The notes beneath the pieces were generated by a model. It did no database searches. It was not told the DNA's origin and saw nothing but the letters and a program-made list of their open reading frames with translations. A DNA stretch of 64,000 nucleotides. Source: Leifsonia sp. Root227 (GTDB lineage Bacteria; Actinomycetota; Actinomycetes; Actinomycetales; Microbacteriaceae). The position numbers and the translations under genes are program-made. The stretch is taken from contig NZ_LMIO01000002.1 in the NCBI RefSeq assembly GCF_001428745.1, forward strand, positions 767,533 to 831,532. The letters are read 5' to 3'. Positions 28,522 through 37,678 of the stretch are shown here, in pieces (position 1 is the stretch's first letter; each line of letters starts with the position of its first letter).

Positions 28522-28720
28522 GGCATTCAAGCACTTTTCGTGTGCGTTGCGCGCAGATGAGCGCAGTTATGTTGCACTAACGTAAAGATCTCGCTACGAA
28601 GTGCATTCGGATGCATCTACCGCGCGCATTTCGTGTTAGGACATACCTACGCGATTCGGCACAGCTGCAGATCTCTGCGCGCCGAGTCGGTGACCCCACA
28701 CCAGGAAGAGGTACTCGGAT
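28522..28720. other. AT-richer intergenic region upstream of the ABC importer
   Basis: These 199 bases hold no open frame that looks coding. They are clearly less GC-rich than the genes and contain -10-like hexamers (TATGTT at 28568, TAACGT at 28578) and a split inverted repeat TGCACT/AGTGCA, so the importer promoter and a regulator site probably lie here. No specific regulator can be named. Confidence 0.5.
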
Positions 28721-30355
28721 ATGAGATCCGCACACATCAGCGGCAAGCGCCTGCTGGCCGTGTCCGCCGCACTCGCGGCGACGGCCTTGGTGCTCGCCGG
28801 CTGCTCAGGGAGCAACAACAACAGCTCCGGCGGCAGCGGTGGAACGTTGACCATCGGCACGACCGACAAGATCACCTCGATCGACCCGGCCGGTTCGTAC
28901 GACAACGGTTCGTTCGCTGTGATGAACCAGGTTTACCCGTTCCTTCTGAACTCGCCGTACGGCAGCCCGGACGTGAAGCCCGACATCGCGGCGAGCGCCG
29001 ACTTCACCTCGCCGAACGAGTACACGGTCAAGCTCAAGCCCGGCCTGAAGTTCGCCAACGGCCACGACCTCACCTCCTCGGATGTGAAGTTCACCTTCGA
29101 CCGTCAGAAGAAGATCAACGACCCGAACGGCCCTGCGTCGCTGCTCGCGAACCTCGACAGCGTCTCGGCTCCCGACAAGACCACGGTCGTGTTCAAGCTG
29201 AAGGTCGCCAACGACCAGACCTTCGCGCAGGTGCTCTCCAGCCCCGCCGGCCCGATCGTCGACGAGCAGGTCTTCTCCGCCGACAAGGTGACGCCGGACC
29301 AGACCATCGTCAAGGGTCACGCGTTCGCCGGTCAGTACGACATCACGAGCTACGACTTCAACAACCTGATCGCGTACAAGGCCAACCCGAACTATCAGGG
29401 TCTCCTCGGCAAGCCGGCCACCGACAAGGTGAACGTCAAGTACTACGCCGAGTCGTCGAACCTCAAGCTCGACATCCAGAAGGGCGCGATCGACGTCGCG
29501 TTCCGCAGCCTCACCGCCACGGACGTCGACAGCCTCTCCTCCGACAAGAACGTCAAGGTCGTGAAGGGCCCGGGTGGCGAGATCCGCTACATCGTGTTCA
29601 ACTTCAACACCATGCCGTACGGTGCGACCACGCCGGAGGCCGACGCGAAGAAGTCGCTCGCCGTCCGTCAGGCCGCTGCCGACCTCGTCGATCGCGCGAC
29701 CATCGCCAAGCAGGTCTACAAGGACACGTACACCCCGCTCTACTCGTTCGTCCCCGAGGGCCTGACCGGCGCGACCACCGTGCTCAAGGACCTCTACGGT
29801 GACGGCAACGGCGGACCGAGCCTCGACAAGGCGAAGGCCGCTCTGCAGGCCGCGGGCGTCAGCACGCCCGTCGCGCTCAACCTCCAGTACAACCCGGACC
29901 ACTACGGCCCGTCCTCCGGCGACGAGTACGCACTCGTGAAGGAGCAGCTGGAGGCCGGTGGCCTGTTCAAGGTCAACCTGCAGTCGACCGAGTGGGTGCA
30001 GTACTCGAAGGACCGCGTTGCCGACGTGTACCCGGCATACCAGCTCGGCTGGTTCCCGGACTACTCGGACGCCGACAACTACCTGTCGCCGTTCTTCATC
30101 AAGGACAACTTCCTTGCGAACCACTACGACAACCCGGAGGTCCAGTCCCTCATCGAGCAGCAGCTCGGCGAGACCGACTCGGCCGCCCGCACGAAGCTGA
30201 TCGAGGAGATCCAGGCCAAGGTCGGGGCCGACCTGTCCACCCTGCCGCTGCTGCAGGGCGCTCAGGTCGCCGTGGTCGGAAAGACGGTGAACGGCGCGGA
30301 CAAGACGCTCGACCCGTCATTCAAGTTCCGCTACGCTGCCCTCTCCAAGGGCTGA
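28721..30355 (+). CDS. ABC transporter substrate-binding lipoprotein (family 5, peptide type)
   Basis: This 544-residue extracytoplasmic receptor captures peptides or similar solutes for the importer. It has a signal peptide with basic start (GKR), hydrophobic core and lipobox LAGC at Cys28, a Ser/Asn/Gly linker, and the SBP_bac_5 fold (TLTIGTTDKITSIDPAGS, FANGHDLTSSDVKFTFDR, WFPDYSDADNYLSPFF). GGAAGAGG precedes the ATG. It is the first gene of a six-gene cluster; a hairpin follows it. Ligand specificity cannot be predicted. Confidence 0.95.
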   Translation: MRSAHISGKRLLAVSAALAATALVLAGCSGSNNNSSGGSGGTLTIGTTDKITSIDPAGSYDNGSFAVMNQVYPFLLNSPYGSPDVKPDIAASADFTSPNEYTVKLKPGLKFANGHDLTSSDVKFTFDRQKKINDPNGPASLLANLDSVSAPDKTTVVFKLKVANDQTFAQVLSSPAGPIVDEQVFSADKVTPDQTIVKGHAFAGQYDITSYDFNNLIAYKANPNYQGLLGKPATDKVNVKYYAESSNLKLDIQKGAIDVAFRSLTATDVDSLSSDKNVKVVKGPGGEIRYIVFNFNTMPYGATTPEADAKKSLAVRQAAADLVDRATIAKQVYKDTYTPLYSFVPEGLTGATTVLKDLYGDGNGGPSLDKAKAALQAAGVSTPVALNLQYNPDHYGPSSGDEYALVKEQLEAGGLFKVNLQSTEWVQYSKDRVADVYPAYQLGWFPDYSDADNYLSPFFIKDNFLANHYDNPEVQSLIEQQLGETDSAARTKLIEEIQAKVGADLSTLPLLQGAQVAVVGKTVNGADKTLDPSFKFRYAALSKG

Positions 30356-30384
30356 TATCAGCAGGCTAGCCAACTAGCCGACCG

Positions 30385-30413
30385 GGGGCGGTCCGCACGA
30401 CGCGGGCCGCCCC
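30385..30413 (+). terminator. Hairpin between binding protein and permease genes
   Basis: A 12-bp GC stem (30385-30396 with 30402-30413, one G-U pair) closes a 5-base loop; there is no T-run. Such hairpins after binding-protein genes often stabilise the upstream mRNA or cause partial termination, so the receptor is made in excess. Confidence 0.65.
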
Positions 30414-30440
30414 TCCTCGAACCACCCACGATTGGCTTCC

Positions 30441-31541
30441 ATGACAGCGACTGTCACCGGCCCGGCCGCGCCAGCAGCGCCCGGTCCAGAACGAACCAGG
30501 ACGAAGCAGCGGCGATCGGGAGGCGGCCTCGGCCGGTACATCCTGGTCCGCGCCCTCCTGATCATCCCGACGATCTTCATCCTCGTCACCCTCGTCTTCT
30601 TCCTGATGCGCTCAACCGGCGACCCGATCACCGCGGCGCTCGGAGGGAAGCTGCCTCCCGCGCAGCTGCAGCAGCGCATCCATGAGGCCGGGTACGACCG
30701 GCCCCTGATCGTGCAGTACTTCGACTACCTCGGGCAGATCCTGCGCGGCGACTTCGGCACCAGTTTCACCGACCACCAGCCGGTCACGCAGATCCTGCTC
30801 ACCTATGGTGCGGCGACGCTGGAGCTCGCGTTCTACGCGCTCATCGTCGCCTTCATCGTCGGCATCCCGCTCGGCATGGTGGCCGCGTACTTCCGCGACA
30901 AGGGCCAGGACGCGTCCCTCCGCGTGTTCGCGATCCTCTGCTACGCGACGCCGGTGTTCTTCGCCGGTCTGCTGCTCAAGCTGGTGTTCTCGATCTGGCT
31001 CAACTGGCTTCCCGTCGCCGGGCGCGCATCCACCAGCTCGGAGCTGGAGATGCAACTGCTGCCCAACAAGACGGGCATCTACCTGATCGACGCGTTCCAG
31101 ACCGGCGACCCCGCCGTGGTCGCCGACGTGCTCACGCACGCGATCCTGCCCGCCGTCGCGCTCGGCCTGCTCACCGCCGGCGTGTTCCTGCGGCTGGTGC
31201 GCACCAACGTCATCGGCACGCTCTCCACCGACTACGTGGATGCGGCCAGGTCGCGCGGCGTCAGCGAGTTCCGGCTGGTGCGCAAGCACGCATACCGGCC
31301 GGCCCTCATCCCGATCATCACCGTGATCGGCCTGCAGATCGCGCTCCTCCTCGGCGGCGCGGTGCTGACGGAGACGACGTTCGAGTGGAAGGGCCTTGGC
31401 TTCCAGCTCGCGCACTATCTGCAGGCGCGCGACTTCGTCGCCGTGCAGGGCATGGTCGCCCTGCTTGCCGTCGTCGTGGCGCTCACCAACTTCATCGTCG
31501 ACATCATCGCGGCGCTCATCGACCCGAGAGTGAGGTACTGA
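30441..31541 (+). CDS. ABC transporter permease (DppB/OppB type)
   Basis: This 366-residue inner-membrane subunit has a basic N-terminal stretch, six helices, the DppB-like first-helix signature (ILVRALLIIPTIFILVTLVFFLMRSTGDP) split by its periplasmic loop, and the EAA loop ARSRGVSEFRLVRKHAYRPALIP that docks the ATPase. ATG 30441 is chosen; TTG 30432 would add three residues. It is followed after one base by the second permease. Confidence 0.93.
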   Translation: MTATVTGPAAPAAPGPERTRTKQRRSGGGLGRYILVRALLIIPTIFILVTLVFFLMRSTGDPITAALGGKLPPAQLQQRIHEAGYDRPLIVQYFDYLGQILRGDFGTSFTDHQPVTQILLTYGAATLELAFYALIVAFIVGIPLGMVAAYFRDKGQDASLRVFAILCYATPVFFAGLLLKLVFSIWLNWLPVAGRASTSSELEMQLLPNKTGIYLIDAFQTGDPAVVADVLTHAILPAVALGLLTAGVFLRLVRTNVIGTLSTDYVDAARSRGVSEFRLVRKHAYRPALIPIITVIGLQIALLLGGAVLTETTFEWKGLGFQLAHYLQARDFVAVQGMVALLAVVVALTNFIVDIIAALIDPRVRY

Positions 31542-31542
31542 G

Positions 31543-32592
31543 ATGGCGAAGCGCAGCATTCTGGACAGGCTCCCCATCGTCCACCAGCTCCGGCAGAGCG
31601 TCGGCCTGCAGCGCGGGATGCTCGTGGCGGGCCTCGTGATCACCGGCGTCTTCATCCTGGTCGCGATCTTCGCCCCGCTGATCGCGCCGTACGGCTTCGC
31701 CCAGCTGCGCGATGCGAGCGGGCAGTTCGGCTCGCAGCAGCCGCCGAGCGGCGCCCACATCTGGGGAACGACCGTCGGCGGCTACGACGTGTTCTCGCGC
31801 ACGATCTGGGGAGCGCAGACCGCGATCTCCGTGATCATCGTCGCGGTGATCCTGTCGATCTTCGTCGGCATCTTCCTCGGTCTCGTCTCCGGCTACTTCG
31901 GCGGCTGGCTGGACAGGATCCTCGTGGTGGTCTGCGACGCGATCTACGCGTTCCCGTCGCTGCTGCTGGCGATCGTGATGGCCATCGTCATCAGCGGCGG
32001 CCAGTCGAACCTGTGGGGCGGCATCCTGGCCGCGGCGATCTCGATCACCGTGGTGTTCATCCCGCAGTACTTCCGCGTCATCCGCGCCGAGGCGGTGCGG
32101 ATCAAGGCGGAGGCGTACGTCGAGTCTGCGAAGGTGGTCGGCGCGAGCAACAGCCGCATCATGTTCCGGCACGTGCTCCGCAATTCGACCCGCACCCTGC
32201 CGCTGATCTTCACGCTCAACTCGTCGGAGGCGATCCTGACGCTCGCGGGACTCGGCTTCCTCGGCTTCGGCATCGAGCCGACCGCCGCAGCGGAGTGGGG
32301 CTACGACCTCAACAAGGCGCTGTCGGATGTGACGAGCGGCATCTGGTGGACCGCGGTGTTCCCCGGCGTCGCCATCGTGCTGGTGGTGCTCGGCATCACC
32401 CTCGTCGGCGAGAGCCTGAACGACCTGGCCGACCCGAGGCTCCGCGGTCGCCGTGCCGTCGCTCAGGCGGCGGGAACGGTCGCGGAGACTTCCGTCGTCC
32501 CCGGTGGAACGCTGGACGCCGGCCCAGGAGGGATCGACGGCCTCGAGGGCGGGGAATCATTCGACGAACACGGAATCGAGGTCAAGCCATGA
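31543..32592 (+). CDS. ABC transporter permease (DppC/OppC type)
   Basis: The second 349-residue membrane subunit has the N-terminal helix (MLVAGLVITGVFILVAIFAP), the HxWGTTVGGYDVFSRTIWG segment typical of DppC, and the EAA loop VVGASNSRIMFRHVLRNS. Five to six helices are visible, followed by a Gly/Glu-rich tail of about 50 residues after the usual C-terminus. It overlaps the ATPase gene by 4 bases (ATGA). Confidence 0.94.
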   Translation: MAKRSILDRLPIVHQLRQSVGLQRGMLVAGLVITGVFILVAIFAPLIAPYGFAQLRDASGQFGSQQPPSGAHIWGTTVGGYDVFSRTIWGAQTAISVIIVAVILSIFVGIFLGLVSGYFGGWLDRILVVVCDAIYAFPSLLLAIVMAIVISGGQSNLWGGILAAAISITVVFIPQYFRVIRAEAVRIKAEAYVESAKVVGASNSRIMFRHVLRNSTRTLPLIFTLNSSEAILTLAGLGFLGFGIEPTAAAEWGYDLNKALSDVTSGIWWTAVFPGVAIVLVVLGITLVGESLNDLADPRLRGRRAVAQAAGTVAETSVVPGGTLDAGPGGIDGLEGGESFDEHGIEVKP

Positions 32593-34280
32593 GCGACGTC
32601 GTACAGATCGACAACCTGGTGGTCTCGTTCTCCACCGACGCCGGCGCTGTGAAGGCCGTCGACGATGTGTCCCTGCGGGTCGCCCCTGGCGAGGTGCTCG
32701 CCATCGTCGGCGAGTCCGGCAGCGGCAAGACGGTCACGGCCAAGACCATCCTCGGCCTGCTGCCGGAGACCGCCACGGCCTCCGGCGCCGTGATCCTGCG
32801 CAGCAAGGACGGCCAGAGCGAGGCGGACGTCATCAGCCTGAGCAAGCGGCAGCTCCGCGAGGTGCGCGGCACGGACGTGGCCATGGTGTTCCAGGAGCCG
32901 TCCACCGCGCTCAACCCGGTGTATCCGGTCGGCTGGCAGATCGCGGAGGGCCTGCGCGCCCACAGCAAGATCTCGAAGAAGGCCGCACAGGCGCAGGCGG
33001 TCGAGATCCTGCAACGGGTCGGTATCCCGGAGCCGGAGAAGCGGGTCAAGTACTACCCGCACCAGTTCTCCGGCGGCCAGAAGCAGCGCATCGTGATCGC
33101 AATGGCGCTCGTTCTGAACCCCGGTCTGATCGTGGCGGACGAGCCGACGACGGCACTGGATGTGACCGTGCAGGCCGAGATCCTCGACCTGCTTCGACGC
33201 TGCCGCGACGAGTTCGGCGCCGCCATCGTGCTCATCACGCACAACATGGGCGTCGTCGCCGACCTTGCCGACCGCGTGGCCGTGATGTACCAGGGCAAGC
33301 TGGTCGAGGAGGCGGACGCCCGCGCGCTGTTCGCCTCCCCGCAGGCGGATTACACCAAGAGGCTGCTCGCCTCCGTTCCGAAGATCGGGCAGGGACTCTC
33401 GTCCACGCAGGACAGGGCTGCGGCGCGGGGCGCCGACTGGGACGACGCTGTTCCCGTTGTGAAGGCGGAGGGGCTGCGCATCCAGTATCCCGGCAGGCTC
33501 GGTCGCCCTGGTTTCGTGGCGGTGGACGGCGTCGACTTCGAGATCCGCGCAGGCGAGGTGCTCGGCCTGGTCGGGGAGAGCGGGTCGGGCAAGACCACGA
33601 TCGGCCGCGCCATCGGCGGGCTCAACCGGGTCACCGGCGGCTCGTTGCGGGTGCTCGGCCACGAGATGAACGGGGTGAAGGAGCGGCAGTTCAAGCCGGT
33701 CCGCAGCGACATCGGGTTCGTGTTCCAGGACCCGGCGTCGAGCTTCAACCCGTTGCTGACCATCGCGGACTGCGTGGCGGAGCCGCTCGTCGTGCACGGG
33801 CGCGCGTCCAGCCCGGCGGATGCGCGGGGCAGGGTGGACGACCTGCTGGAAGCCGTGCAGCTCCCCAAGAGCTACGGCGACCGGTTCCCGCACGAGCTGA
33901 GCGGCGGTCAGCGCCAGCGTGCCAGCCTCGCCAGGGCGCTCGCCCTGGAGCCGACCCTGCTGATCGCCGACGAGCCGACGTCTGCTCTCGACGTCTCCGT
34001 GCAGGCGCGCGTGCTCGAGCTCTTCGCCGAATTGCAGAGGGAGTTCGGGTTCGCCGCGCTGTTCATCAGCCACGACCTGGCCGTCGTGGACATCCTGGCC
34101 GACCGGATCGCGGTGCTGCATCGCGGGAAGCTGGTCGAGGAGGGGACGGGCGCGCAGGTGCTCGGCAACCCGCAGCAGGCGTACACCCAGCGCCTGCTCG
34201 CCTCGCTCCCCGTGCCGGATCCGATCGAACAGGCCGACCGGCGGGAAGCCCTGCGCGCTTTGCGAGCGGAGAGCGCCTAG
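32589..34280 (+). CDS. Dual-domain ABC ATPase (DppD-DppF fusion)
   Basis: This 563-residue protein joins two complete ATPase domains. Domain 1 (about 5-265) has GESGSGKT, VFQEPSTALNP, FSGGQKQR and VADEPTTALD; domain 2 (about 300-550) has GESGSGKTT, VFQDPASSFNP, LSGGQRQR and IADEPTSALD. Both end with the oligopeptide-type TKRLLASVP or TQRLLASLP motif. It supplies both nucleotide-binding sites of the importer. The start overlaps the permease stop. Confidence 0.95.
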   Translation: MSDVVQIDNLVVSFSTDAGAVKAVDDVSLRVAPGEVLAIVGESGSGKTVTAKTILGLLPETATASGAVILRSKDGQSEADVISLSKRQLREVRGTDVAMVFQEPSTALNPVYPVGWQIAEGLRAHSKISKKAAQAQAVEILQRVGIPEPEKRVKYYPHQFSGGQKQRIVIAMALVLNPGLIVADEPTTALDVTVQAEILDLLRRCRDEFGAAIVLITHNMGVVADLADRVAVMYQGKLVEEADARALFASPQADYTKRLLASVPKIGQGLSSTQDRAAARGADWDDAVPVVKAEGLRIQYPGRLGRPGFVAVDGVDFEIRAGEVLGLVGESGSGKTTIGRAIGGLNRVTGGSLRVLGHEMNGVKERQFKPVRSDIGFVFQDPASSFNPLLTIADCVAEPLVVHGRASSPADARGRVDDLLEAVQLPKSYGDRFPHELSGGQRQRASLARALALEPTLLIADEPTSALDVSVQARVLELFAELQREFGFAALFISHDLAVVDILADRIAVLHRGKLVEEGTGAQVLGNPQQAYTQRLLASLPVPDPIEQADRREALRALRAESA

Positions 34281-34283
34281 GGT
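34278..34283 (+). promoter_or_regulatory. -10-like hexamer TAGGGT overlapping the fused ATPase stop
   Basis: TAGGGT includes the TAG stop of the fused ATPase gene and lies 6 bases before GTG 34290, so the third ATPase may also have its own leaderless transcript. Confidence 0.45.
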
Positions 34284-34289
34284 CGTTGT

Positions 34290-35144
34290 GTGAGTTCCAA
34301 CCCCGCGATCGTCGTCAGCGACCTGTCCGTCGAATACCCAGCGCGGGGCCCGAGCGCCTCCTGCGTCGCCCTCCGCGGAATCAACGTCCGCGTGGAGACG
34401 GGGGAGGTGCTCGGCGTTCTGGGTGAGACCGGTTCAGGCAAGTCGACGTTGGCGGCGATCCTGGCCGGCCGCGGCCTTCCGCTGCGCGCCTCCGAGCCCG
34501 GTCCGCGGATCAGCGGGGGAGACGCGACCGTGCTCGGCACCTCGCTGCGCAAGGCGAAGAAGCGCGATGTCGCAGAGGTCACTTTTCACGTCGGCTATCT
34601 GGCACAGGATGCGGCGAACACCCTCGAACCCTCGCTGACCATCTCAGACAACGTGGCCCTGCCGATCTTCGAGCGCGACGAGCACTACAGCAGGCGCGCC
34701 GCCGGTGAGCGGGCTGCGACCATGCTCGACACGGTGCACCTGCCGCTCAGCGTGCTGAACAAGTACCCGTACGAGTTGAGCTCAGGGCAGCGTCAGCGCG
34801 TCGCGCTCGCCCGCGCGCTGGTGCTCGGCCCGTCCGTGCTCGTCGCCGACGAGCCGACCGCCGGCATCGACGCGACGGTGCGGGACGCTGTGATCGACCT
34901 GCTCGCCCAGCTTCGCGACCACGAGGGGTTCTCTGCCGTGCTGGTCAGCCACGATCTGTCCGTGCTCCGCAGGGCGAGCGACAACACCATCGTGCTGCAG
35001 GGCGGCCGCGTCGTCGGCTACGGGCCGATCGAGGACGTGCTGGCCGACCCGCAGCATCCCTTCGTCGACGGGCTCGCGAAGGCACTGAAACCACCGCAGC
35101 GTCGCACCGAGCGACGCCCGAGACGTTCGGAGAAGAACCGATGA
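34290..35144 (+). CDS. Additional ABC transporter ATP-binding protein
   Basis: This 284-residue single ATPase domain has Walker A GETGSGKST, Q-loop YLAQDAANTLEPSL, signature LSSGQRQRVALARAL, Walker B VLVADEPTAGID and H-loop SHD. It resembles DppD/F-type domains (EDVLADPQHPFVDGL at the end). Since the fused protein already gives two sites, this is a third ATPase in the cluster. It may replace one site under some conditions or serve another transporter. It overlaps the dehydrogenase gene by 4 bases. Confidence 0.9.
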   Translation: MSSNPAIVVSDLSVEYPARGPSASCVALRGINVRVETGEVLGVLGETGSGKSTLAAILAGRGLPLRASEPGPRISGGDATVLGTSLRKAKKRDVAEVTFHVGYLAQDAANTLEPSLTISDNVALPIFERDEHYSRRAAGERAATMLDTVHLPLSVLNKYPYELSSGQRQRVALARALVLGPSVLVADEPTAGIDATVRDAVIDLLAQLRDHEGFSAVLVSHDLSVLRRASDNTIVLQGGRVVGYGPIEDVLADPQHPFVDGLAKALKPPQRRTERRPRRSEKNR

Positions 35145-36163
35145 CCGCCGACAACACCGCTGCTCCCGCCGCCGTGCGGCAGCACAGAGCCGTCCTCGCC
35201 GTCGAGGCGGAGGCTCTGCCAGCAGACGAACGGCCGGAGCCGGGCCCCATCGCCATCATGCCGACAGAGGAGCAGACCTTCGTCGACGCCGTGCACGCCG
35301 GCGGAGGCGCGGTCGCAGAGCTCTCAGACGCGACGCGTGGCCTGGTCTGGCTGACCTACCGGGATGCGCGCGGGCTCGCGGAGACGCTGGAAACGCATCC
35401 GCAGATCGGCTGGGTGCAGTTGCCGTACGCCGGGGTCGACGCGTTCGCCGACATCCTCGCCGCCGAGGACAGGCCTGGCCTCATCTGGACGAGTGCGAAG
35501 GGCGCCTATGCGCAGCCGGTCGCCGAGCATGCCCTCGCCCTCACGCTGGCAATGCTGCGCGTCCTGCCGAAGCGCGTCGTCGCACGCTCCTGGGCCGCCG
35601 AGCAGGAGGGCCGCTCGCTGTATGGGCTGCGGGTGGTGATCGTCGGCGCCGGAGGGATCGCGCTGGAGCTGATGAAGCTGCTCGAACCGTTCGGGACGGA
35701 GATCACGATCGTCCGCCGCTCCACCGACCCCGTCGCCGGCGCGAGCCGCACCGTGACGGCCGACCGTCTGGCCGAAGTGCTTCCCGACGCCGACGTCGTG
35801 GTGATCGCCGCCGCTCTCACCGGAGGCACACGCCACCTGTTCGGTGCGCCGGAGTTCGCGGCGATGAAGGACACCGCATACCTGGTCAACATCGCTCGCG
35901 GCGGCCTTGTCGACAGCGACGCCCTCGTGGCCGCCCTCGCCTCCGGCGCGATCGCGGGCGCCGGGATCGACGTGACCGACCCAGAGCCGCTGCCGGATGG
36001 GCACCCGCTCTGGGACGAGCCCAACTGCCTCATCACGCCGCACCAGGCGGACACGCCGGAGATGACGGCGCCGCTGCTGGCCGAGCGCATCCGCCTCAAT
36101 GTGCACGCGTTCCTCGAAGACGGCCGGTTCGTCGGGGTGGTCGATCCGTCGGAAGGCTACTGA
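35141..36163 (+). CDS. D-isomer-specific 2-hydroxyacid dehydrogenase family protein
   Basis: This 340-residue NAD(P)-dependent oxidoreductase has the Rossmann motif VVIVGAGGIALEL (the third Gly of GxGxxG is Ala), and catalytic Arg, Glu and His in NIARGGLVD, DVTDPEPLP and ITPHQAD. The N-terminal 35 residues are an extra Ala-rich stretch. The real substrate is unknown; the family reduces 2-ketoacids. Being translation-coupled to the importer, it may act on an imported compound, but that is inference. Confidence 0.92.
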   Translation: MTADNTAAPAAVRQHRAVLAVEAEALPADERPEPGPIAIMPTEEQTFVDAVHAGGGAVAELSDATRGLVWLTYRDARGLAETLETHPQIGWVQLPYAGVDAFADILAAEDRPGLIWTSAKGAYAQPVAEHALALTLAMLRVLPKRVVARSWAAEQEGRSLYGLRVVIVGAGGIALELMKLLEPFGTEITIVRRSTDPVAGASRTVTADRLAEVLPDADVVVIAAALTGGTRHLFGAPEFAAMKDTAYLVNIARGGLVDSDALVAALASGAIAGAGIDVTDPEPLPDGHPLWDEPNCLITPHQADTPEMTAPLLAERIRLNVHAFLEDGRFVGVVDPSEGY

Positions 36164-36258
36164 CGAACCATGCGTCAGCGAGCGACGCGCGCGGGCGTCC
36201 CGGCCGATTTTTGCTGGCCGCGGATTCCTTGCTAGAGTAGCTACGCTGATTCAAGCAT

Positions 36259-36331
36259 TCCTCGATAGCTCAATTGGCAGAGCAGCCGGCTGTTAACCGG
36301 CAGGTTCTTGGTTCGAGTCCAAGTCGGGGAG
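36259..36331 (+). tRNA. tRNA-Asn (GTT)
   Basis: The cloverleaf is complete: acceptor TCCTCGA pairs with TCGGGGA (36324-36330, one T-G pair), anticodon GTT at 36292-36294 in loop CTGTTAA, T-arm loop TTCGAGT. CCA is not encoded. A strong terminator follows. Confidence 0.97.
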
Positions 36332-36336
36332 CGTTG

Positions 36337-36369
36337 AACCCCCGAACTTCCCCGGAAGTTCGGGGGTTT
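36337..36369 (+). terminator. Rho-independent terminator of tRNA-Asn
   Basis: AACCCCCGAACTTC pairs with GAAGTTCGGGGGTT around a tight CCCG loop, followed by a short T-rich stretch. It ends the tRNA transcript. Confidence 0.9.
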
Positions 36370-36422
36370 CCTCGTTAACCGGAGCGCATATGTCGCGGCG
36401 GGCATACACGGCGTGCTGCCGT

Positions 36423-36439
36423 GTACTCCCGGGGGAGTA
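36423..36439. promoter_or_regulatory. Dyad TACTCC-CGGG-GGAGTA upstream of the second two-component system
   Basis: The inverted repeat lies about 58 bases before the kinase start. The 13-mer CCCNCGGGAGTAC on its minus strand recurs at 38378-38390 before the SHOCT gene, so it is a candidate binding site for the regulator at 37692. Confidence 0.55.
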
Positions 36440-36484
36440 GCCGTGAACCTCCCTGCGGCGGTCGTCGCGTTCAGCGCCGCTCGT

Positions 36485-36490
36485 TAGCAT
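36485..36490 (+). promoter_or_regulatory. -10-like hexamer TAGCAT before the second sensor kinase
   Basis: TAGCAT lies 6 bases before ATG 36497; a leaderless transcript is predicted. Confidence 0.5.
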
Positions 36491-36496
36491 GGACGG

Positions 36497-37678
36497 ATGG
36501 CCTGGAGCGCGGATGAGCAAGCACGGCTCGCGCGCGCCGAACGCGGCTGGACCAACCGTCCCCGGCCCCCTGCTGCCCGCTGGTTCCCCGTCGTGGTCGC
36601 CGCCCTCATCCAGGTGCCCGGCCTCGTCATCGCCATCCACGACGCCAGACGGGATGCGCTCTCGCTGGCGTTCGTGCTCGTCGCCTTCGCGTCGTCCTTC
36701 GTCCTCCTCGCGGCCAGGAAGCATCCCGGTGTCGTCGTCGCGGTGATCGGGGCTCTCTGCGCGCCCGCCATCGCCGTCAGCGCCGGTCCGCCGTTCGCGG
36801 CCGTGCCGCTCGCCTTCGCCGTGGTCAGCGCCGTCGTGCGCGGGGCGCGGGTGTGGGCGTGGTGGACCCTCGCAGGGCTCGCCGTGCTCGGGCCGCTCGC
36901 GGCGTATCTGCTGAGCGTGCAGCCGACCGCGATCATCCGGCCGCTGATCGTCGCGCTCATCCTGCTGCTGCTGGTCGGCGTCGGCGAGGCGATCCGGAAC
37001 CGGCGGGAGCGCTACCGCGAGCTGTCTCGGACGATCGCCGCGCGGCGGGAGTCCGCAGCGGAGGCGGAGCGGCTGCGCATCGCGAGGGAGCTGCACGACG
37101 TGCTCGCGCACTCGCTCTCTCAGATCAGCGTGCAGGCCGGTGTCGGACTGCATCTGTTCGACTCTCGGCCGGACAAGGCCAGGGAGAGCCTGGAGGCCAT
37201 CAGGGCGACCAGCGGGCAAGCGCTGGAGGAGGTCAGGGGAGTGCTCGGCTTCCTGCGCTCGGAGGGCGACGGGGCCGCCAGGGCGCCGGAGCCGGACATC
37301 GACCGGATCCCTGTGCTGGTGGAGACCTACCGGCGTGCAGGGCTCGAGGTGCGGTACGAGAACACGCTCACCACCGTCCCGGCGCCGGCGATCCAGCTCG
37401 CGGTGTACCGGATCGTGCAGGAGTCGCTGACGAACATCGGCAGGCACGCGCAGGCGACGCACGTCTGGATCGCACTCGGCCAGGACGACCGCGAGTACGT
37501 CGTCTCCGTCATCGATGACGGTCGCGGCCTGCCGGACGACGACGACCTCGGCGGCGGGATGCTCGGGATGCGCGAGCGCGCCGAGCTGCTCGGTGGCAGG
37601 TTCGAGGCGGTCTCCGAGGAGGCGGGGGGAGTCACCGTGACCGCCCGCATCCCGATCAGGACGGCGGGCGCCGCGTGA
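36497..37678 (+). CDS. Sensor histidine kinase (HisKA_3/NarL class)
   Basis: This 393-residue kinase has a short cytoplasmic start, about five to six membrane helices (residues 30-170), a dimerisation helix with phosphoacceptor His200 in RELHDVLAHSLSQ, and an ATPase domain with VQESLTNIGRHAQ, IDDGRGLPDD and GMLGMRERAELLGG. Almost no extracellular loop is visible, so the signal may be sensed in the membrane. Its stop overlaps the first copy of a duplicated regulator start. Confidence 0.94.
   Translation: MAWSADEQARLARAERGWTNRPRPPAARWFPVVVAALIQVPGLVIAIHDARRDALSLAFVLVAFASSFVLLAARKHPGVVVAVIGALCAPAIAVSAGPPFAAVPLAFAVVSAVVRGARVWAWWTLAGLAVLGPLAAYLLSVQPTAIIRPLIVALILLLLVGVGEAIRNRRERYRELSRTIAARRESAAEAERLRIARELHDVLAHSLSQISVQAGVGLHLFDSRPDKARESLEAIRATSGQALEEVRGVLGFLRSEGDGAARAPEPDIDRIPVLVETYRRAGLEVRYENTLTTVPAPAIQLAVYRIVQESLTNIGRHAQATHVWIALGQDDREYVVSVIDDGRGLPDDDDLGGGMLGMRERAELLGGRFEAVSEEAGGVTVTARIPIRTAGAA

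Noticed and set aside
26371..28530. 719-codon minus-strand frame opposite dnaG
   Set aside because: dnaG motifs (zinc site, TOPRIM) are intact on the plus strand; the antisense product resembles no family.
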